From the NCBI GenBank assembly GCA_021234535.1, contig CM037837.1, positions 9,728,636-9,792,635 of the forward strand: DNA of 64,000 nucleotides. Direction: 5' to 3'. The stretch comes from Stichopus chloronotus (taxonomy: Eukaryota > Echinodermata > Holothuroidea > Aspidochirotida > Stichopodidae). The position numbers and the translations under genes are program-made. The notes under the pieces were generated by a model, which was not told the origin of the DNA, ran no database searches, and saw nothing but the letters and a program-made list of their open reading frames with translations. This document shows, one piece after another, positions 58,548 to 64,000 of this stretch (position 1 is its first letter; every line of letters starts with the position of its first letter).

Positions 58548-61500
58548 ATGAGATTATTGCTGCTACTGGTGGTGCTAGGCGCCGCCAGTGCTCTTGCACC
58601 ACTACTGAAAACCGCAGATGCGGTGCCAAATCGCTACATCGTCAAACTAAAGGTAAGTAAACATGGTTAAACGAAATATCAAGCAGAGAATGCTGAAAAA
58701 AAAGCGAATCGATATCTGTTTCAATGAATTACCGCCTATATCGTGTGTATGTATATAAGTTATCTATACAAGTTTGTATATCCCAAACCCTCCACCTAAT
58801 GTTCGTGACAAATAATTGCGACAAATGTGGCAACAGAAATGTACTTAGAAATGGTACCTAAAACATTACATCAAAAAGACAACCTATGATACAATATGTT
58901 GCCCTAAGGTACATATTTAAGCAGAGTGCTACAACCAAAGGTAGAATAACGGATAAAGGAAATAATTAACCAAAAATGTGATGCCCACCATAAATATAAT
59001 AATTTTAACCATAAATGTAAACTGAGCGTGACCCACTATTAATGTAATAAATAACTATACCACCATACAAATAGCAATTTTTATTTTAAAAACCATGGAT
59101 GTAATAATCTGATCCCACCGTAGTTATTTGGACCATAAATGTAATACCCACCATAAATGCAATAAGTTTTAATCATTAATGTAATGCCCATCATAAAAGT
59201 AATCTAATTTATTACTCTCCAGCAGTTTGGGTCTTGCTTTTCAGTTTTTATATTTTTCACTTTCATTTTGATTTACTTCCCTTTGTTGTGAGGAGGTGTA
59301 CCTTTCTGTATGTGTGCAGCCTCCTTTTCATTATTTTCACTCTGACAGGATAATGCTGACCTAGAAAGGGTTTTGAGGAAAGTCGAGTTTGCGGCAGCGT
59401 TAGATAGTTACATCACGGTTACTCACACCTTTACAAAAGTTTTTAATGGATTCTCAGCCAGATTAACCAACGACCTTTTGGAAATTGTAAGTGGTGGTCT
59501 CATGTTTATTAAAGAACGACCCGTTGCCCTAAACCGTAAAATTTTATAGACAAGATTCATCTTGCATGAGTATTTTGTCACTGCACTGCAAGCACCTCAG
59601 ACCCTACACGGACGTCTTCTTCTCAACTAAAGATGCAAGCAGGCTATATGGAGAAGAAAAAAGGACTGCCCTGGTCAAGAATATGTTTTCAGTGCCCTTA
59701 ATTGTCTCAATGAGATGACATATGCAAAATCGGCGAAATGACTCCAAACATAGGCCAACCGTGGCACTGCAGTGCATGCATGATGTTCCTTTGGTATTGA
59801 AAGTTGTATTCAAAGTTGAAATTTCAGTCATATTGACAAAGTAGATTGACAATGGAGCCGATTGAGTGTATCAGATATTGTAAATTGACTGAGTCCGAAA
59901 TAAGTTCCAAGATCTGCTCTCTTTCATCATATTAACGTGTCTTTAAAGGAATTGAAAAGTATGTATACCGTATGCATGACATTTCACATTACCGTAACGC
60001 AATACGCCACCGCGAAACAAATGTTTGTGAAAAAAGTTTATTACTTTCAAGCAGAAATTGCTATTGATGTGTAACAGTGGTTTTCCTAAATAAAAGAGAC
60101 CAATCTCTCCCTCAGTAGAATTGCACGTAATCGTTTTCGACAATTTCCCTCAGTGTAAGTTCTTGCAACTCTCCACTGTTTATTCACCAATAGTAGTCAC
60201 CACATGTAATAACAGGTCACCTTCAAGCCAATCAGTTTACACTTTGACGGTTTAGAAACCCCAAAGCTTGGTTTCTACTTTCTAGACCGCACATCCAATC
60301 GCCACATCCATAGCTCAGTCTTGGAAAGGAAATTAGCCTACTACACTGTATGAACCAAAGAGTTTTATCTAGTTCTTTGGTATGAACGTAAACATGCAGG
60401 TCAAAGTTCGAAAAGTGCGGTAATATACAAAACAACCGTACCTGCAATCCTGCATACCATAGTGTGCAAGCATACAACACAGTATAGTGTATACTGCTGT
60501 GATTCGTGAATGGAATTTGGACAGGCATATTCAACTTGTTATAGTGCAAGTGCAGTGTAATGGATCATGGAAGAAGTCAAAATGAGTCAATGACTTTCAG
60601 GAAAAAAGAGAAAATGTCATAATACGGAGAGGTGTCACTTTCGGTATGTCGCTGACCTTGTTACAACATGTCTGTCAGCACTGACGTTGCTAGCGTACAG
60701 TCAGTGGTAACGTTACTACTTACTAATACTACTAGTATTTATGCCTAGGATTCGCGGAACTGCCTCGGCCGAGGCCTGCAGTAGTTCGAAAGATATTCGT
60801 TACTACTAGGCCTAAATTTAGTCGTCAAGTTAGTGCTAAGTAGGTAACGAAGGTGAAGGACGTCTAAGTTATGAACGCTGGGAATATCATACATACATAG
60901 CCTAATTTAGTGTTTATTTGACCTCAAGGCCTTTCAATATGCTTGTGCCGATTAGAAGTTACAGTAGGCCTAACTAGCCTGCTAGAGCTGCCAGATTAGT
61001 CTGTATAAAGACTAAAGACGTACAAGTAGTGTCTCTTCAATGGTTGTGGTCTTAAACTGGTCTTAATGTGGAGGAACGCAGGATCAGTGCTACAGTGTCA
61101 GGTTTAAGCTTTTACTGTAGTACAAGTCCCTCCTCTCCATCACCTTGCTGCTATCAATGCTCTTCTTGATTTTCATTAATGATATAGATAGCTCTCTCAC
61201 TTCTAGTGGGCCCACAGTATTAGTAAGTTTGCTACGTACAAGTAGTGTCTCTTCAATGGATGTGGTCTTAACCTGGTCTTAGTTTGGAGGAATGCAGGAT
61301 CAGTGCTACAGTGTCAGGTTTAAGCTTATACTGTAGTACAAGTCTCTCCTCTCCATCACCTTGCTGCTATCAATTCTCTTCTTGATTTTCATTAATGATA
61401 TAGATAGCTCTCTCACTTCTAGTAGGCCTATTAGGAAGTTTGCTGATGACACCAAGCTGTATCGGATAGTAAACGGTGACAAGAATGCTTTATTGTTGCA

Positions 61501-63602
61501 AGGGGACTTGGATAGATTGTAAACATGGTCCAAAACTTGGCAAATGTCTTTTAATGCTGGCGAATGCAAGTTTCTTCACTTTGGTACCAATAATTTGACT
61601 TATGAATGATTATACCATGGCTGGTAGTATTTTGAGTAACATGATTTCAGAAAAAGACCTAGGTGTTATCATTATAAGTGATCTGAAGCCTTCTACACAG
61701 TGTGCAGGTGCTGCTGCCAGGGCGTACAGGGTGCTCGCTTTGATCAAGAGGAATTTTAGTAATTTTAGTAAAGATATTGTGTTGAATCTGTGAAGGCAGT
61801 TGGTTTAGGCCGTATCTTGACTATGCTGTGCAAGCATGGAGTCCCTATTATGAAAAGGACAAGTTTCTTTTAAAGCAGGTTCAGAGGAGGGCCACTCAGC
61901 TTATTCCCTATGTGCGTCATCTCCCTTATCATGATAGGCTTAAATGTCTGGGACTTACTACTCTTGAATTAAAAAGGATCGGGGGGATATGTTGCAGGTT
62001 TTCAAACCTATCTGAAAGGAATTCTCTGTCTTATTGTGATTACTTAGAGGTTTGTCCTAATTCCCATGTTCGTGGTCATTGTGAGAAGCTGGTGAAATGC
62101 TTCTCTACGGTTGATGTGAGAAAGCTTAGCTTCTCACATAGAGTTGTCAATGAGTGGAAAAGCCTGCCTGATTGGGTTGTAAATTCCACTTCAGTAAAAA
62201 GCTTCAATGATAACATTGATAAGTTTTATTGTGACTGTGGCAGAATCTAATTATGCTGGGATATATTGGATATTAGTTTGGTTAGGGTTTTTGTGGGGGG
62301 TCTGGATTACATTGGGAATTCATGCACCCATTGGGAATTCCCCTACTTTTAGAAATCAAACTATATGTATTGTATACTATAGTGACGGTAAAGTGAACTT
62401 GACATCTTTGAGGAGATCCCAGCATAGTGATCTGAGTTAATTGATTCATTTGTCCGCTGGCTGTTTCACACCTACAACTGTACATCCCGTTTGCGGTGGT
62501 TTGTTTGTATATTATTCCACCAGAACAAGACTGTCGTACAGCAGCTGCTACAGATAGCTCATAGGCTTAGATCTGCTTTTGGAACTCAAACGATTTGGTT
62601 TGACTTCCTGATTTAGCCAGGCAGCTATACTTGGCCATTCAAATAGCCACTAAGTTCAGTGACATATATTTATCTCCCCTTTATACCTAAAGGTATGTTT
62701 CACCCATCATGTACCGTATTATTTAAAATCTATATGTTTAAATCGGTATGTTTGATTTTAAAGTGGTAATTGTCAATGAAAACTGGAATTCTCAGTGATT
62801 TGATACTGATTGCTTGCCGTAGCAGGGTGACATGATCAAGTGGAAATGCGTCGTTTATGTCTCCATTGAATATTACAGAGTGTGCCCATGATAGTAGGCA
62901 AGCAATGAACATGTTCTTTGATCAACTGCTTAGCATGTCAGATCTACTGTATTTGATCTATCTGAAGAATCTTATGTTGGGATGTTGAACATGATACATC
63001 TAGAACAGCATAGTCTGTGTATGTCAAGAAAGTTACACGTCAGGCCAACAAGTAAGTCGAGTGGTACTAAAAAAATAACCTTTGTCTGCCATTATAATGC
63101 TAGACAACAGCTGGTATCTCTCATATTATCCTTCAACTCATAAACTGGTTGACTGGTATACCATTCAAACTGACTTTTAGACTGTTTCAAATTTTAAGTT
63201 ATGTTATCACAAGGTGAAATGTCTACCATGACAATGATCTTTTAATGATTGATATGTTTAATTACAGGTTTGCTTGAAGATAAGGAGATAAAGAGAAAAT
63301 ACTTAAGCACAGTCTTTAAAAAAATGCTGTCTTCCCTTATCCATATCTGCTACTTTGGTCATAATAGTAAACAATATTTCCATTTTACAGTGAGTCGTCA
63401 GATGGCATAGGATAAAACTCAGAGCAGAAATGTAATTACTGTAACTGTTTAACCAGTTTACACTTTTTACAGATTCGCAACCTCGACAATGTTGAATATG
63501 TTGAAGAAGACAGCATTGTGAAGATTGCAGAAGTTGCTTCCTGGGGACTGGATCGAGTAGATCAACTCGCGTTGCCTCTGGATGACTCATATCATCCTAT
63601 CG
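58548..63602 (+). CDS. Proteinase-K-like secreted serine protease, right copy (3' truncated by window)
   Basis: Coding exons are 58548-58652 (35 codons), 59349-59486 (46 codons) and 63473-63602 (43 codons plus 1 nt). Donors are GTAAGT, GTAAGT and GTAATA; acceptors are CTGACAG and TTTTTACAG. Residues 1-17 form a signal peptide (MRLLLLLVV start, ALA cleavage site). Residues 28-100 are an inhibitor I9 propeptide (NRYIVKLK, FNGFSARL, VEYVEEDSIV). ASWGLDRVDQ at 103-112 is the classic start of the mature S8 catalytic domain. The Asp/His/Ser triad lies beyond the window. Proteinase-K-like enzymes are secreted, self-processing endopeptidases. There is no stop or frameshift in the visible part. Intron 2 (about 4 kb) contains a CR1-like fragment. 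Confidence 0.92.
58975..59215. repeat. Degenerate intronic minisatellite, right gene intron 1
   Basis: It carries GCCCACCATAAATGTAATAA-like units, the complement of those at 505-760. Unit number and order differ between the arms. Confidence 0.7.
59707..61017. other. Protease intron 2, first part; nothing recognised
   Basis: The open frames at 59604-59852, 59943-60143 and 60232-60549 (minus) have no domain and lie in an intron. Their left-arm counterpart, if any, is outside the window. Confidence 0.55.
61018..61449. repeat. 216 bp tandem duplication, two copies
   Basis: The unit starting ACGTACAAGTAGTGTCTCTTC at 61018 recurs at 61234 with about a dozen scattered mismatches. Each copy includes the LLFLIFINDID-like reverse-transcriptase segment, so the CR1-like element was duplicated internally or just at its 5' side. 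Confidence 0.88.
61130..62250 (+). mobile_element. CR1/Jockey-type non-LTR retrotransposon fragment in intron 2
   Basis: Reverse-transcriptase pieces run in order. IFINDID comes first, then the catalytic box as FADDTKLYR (FADD at 61439-61450), EKDLGVIIISDLK, and after a frameshift near 61796-61813 AVQAWSPYYEK and VQRRATQLIP, ending with RVVNEWKSLPDWVV and a stop at 62250. The last frame (61828-62250) is an intact 140 codons, but an internal stop lies at about 61519 and a second near 61604. It has the same orientation as the host gene, and its 5' end is missing. It is typical of CR1-like elements of deuterostomes and is dead. Confidence 0.85.
62260..63472. other. Protease intron 2, last part; nothing recognised
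   Basis: AT-rich intron with no recognisable frame. The exon 3 acceptor (TTTACACTTTTTACAG) ends at 63472. Confidence 0.6.
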
Positions 63603-64000
63603 GTAATAACTTTGTAAGATTTCTGAAAAAAATAGCATTAATCTTGATTAGTCATGCTATGATACGTTTGTGAGAAAGAAGAAAAATAACAGTTTCTTCT
63701 TTGCGGAAGTTGCTTTGCCTGTATGAACACCATTTAGATTACTAATTAGGGACCAGCAAAGAAAAACAAGACTAAAAGTAATTAACTGGTGAAGATTTCT
63801 CAGAGATATCTGTCAGAGCTAATTAAACAGAACTAGGCAAAACTAAGAAATAAATTCCCTAGATGTGCAGTTGTGAAGGAATATATAGTATGCTGTAGCA
63901 GACCATGCATGCAGCTATTTTAATGTCTTTTGTATTTCTCTGTAATTGTAACTAAAGAAAAAACAATGTGATAGTTGAAGAATTGTGATCTTTACTTTCA
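63603..64000. other. Start of protease intron 3
   Basis: The donor GTAATAAC opens at 63603 and the intron runs to the window end without a recognised acceptor. It is a phase 1 intron inside the codon after Pro-Ile of the early catalytic domain. Confidence 0.7.

Larger units (their letters stand above)
49622..59706. repeat. Right arm of large inverted segmental duplication
   Basis: This is the reverse-complement partner of 1-10886. The last base pairs visible in both arms are in protease intron 2 (1-42 against about 59665-59706), and homology probably continues beyond what the window can show. The inner break is close to 49622. Left of it the sequence no longer matches the material right of 10886. 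The arm contains a 346 bp TTAA-flanked element (56555-56900) missing from the left arm and lacks the 1.8 kb L1-like insertion found there. Confidence 0.93.

Overview
The window reads as nuclear DNA of a marine deuterostome, most likely an echinoderm and possibly a sea cucumber. This is an inference from several signs: AT-rich sequence with GT-AG introns, a proteinase-K-like secreted protease with a short leader exon, a fibrinogen-type exon, many kinds of broken non-LTR and Penelope-like retroelements, and frequent TAGGCCTA-like words. No species can be named from the sequence alone. Most ORFs in the window are chance; real coding sequence is sparse and exon-sized.

The dominant feature is a large inverted segmental duplication. 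Bases 1 to about 10,886 (left arm) are the reverse complement, at diverged but collinear homology, of about 49,622 to 59,706 (right arm). A spacer of about 38.7 kb separates them. Each arm carries the 5' part of a subtilisin/proteinase-K-like (S8) protease gene and roughly 10 kb of upstream sequence. The left gene is on the minus strand (exons 1077-1181 and 224-361, then off the left edge). The right gene is on the plus strand (58548-58652, 59349-59486, 63473-63602, then off the right edge). The two genes therefore point away from each other, and both are cut before the catalytic residues. Both arms also share a candidate untranslated first exon with promoter-like sequence, an array of 125-140 bp units with nuclear-receptor-like direct repeats, and a long purine/pyrimidine tract. 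The arms differ by insertions: an L1/Tx1-like fragment only on the left and a TTAA-flanked MITE only on the right.

The spacer is mostly repetitive. From left to right it holds three tandem copies of a ~1 kb unit beside the left arm break (10.9-13.5 kb); a lone fibrinogen-domain exon (19.6 kb, minus); a TA-flanked MITE (20.7 kb); a possible THAP-domain gene or pseudogene (25.7-26.6 kb, minus); small relics resembling the arms (28.6-29.4 kb); and a decayed R2-like retrotransposon flanked by TAA microsatellites (30.4-33.5 kb). It continues with an L1-like scrap (33.6 kb), a Penelope-like GIY-YIG fragment (35.7-36.0 kb, minus), extra copies of the arms' pyrimidine tract and candidate first exon (36.6-38.5 kb, plus), a set of direct repeats (38.7-40.9 kb), a long foldback element (40.9-43.0 kb) and a 14-copy minisatellite (43.9-44.2 kb). 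The last items are an L1-like scrap, a TAA microsatellite and a second, internally deleted R2-like element (46.1-47.8 kb, minus).

Right gene intron 2 contains a broken CR1-like retrotransposon with a 216 bp tandem duplication. Together the data suggest a protease gene cluster that expanded by inverted duplication and was then reshaped by microsatellite-seeking and other mobile elements. No RNA gene, CRISPR array or operon-like structure was recognised.
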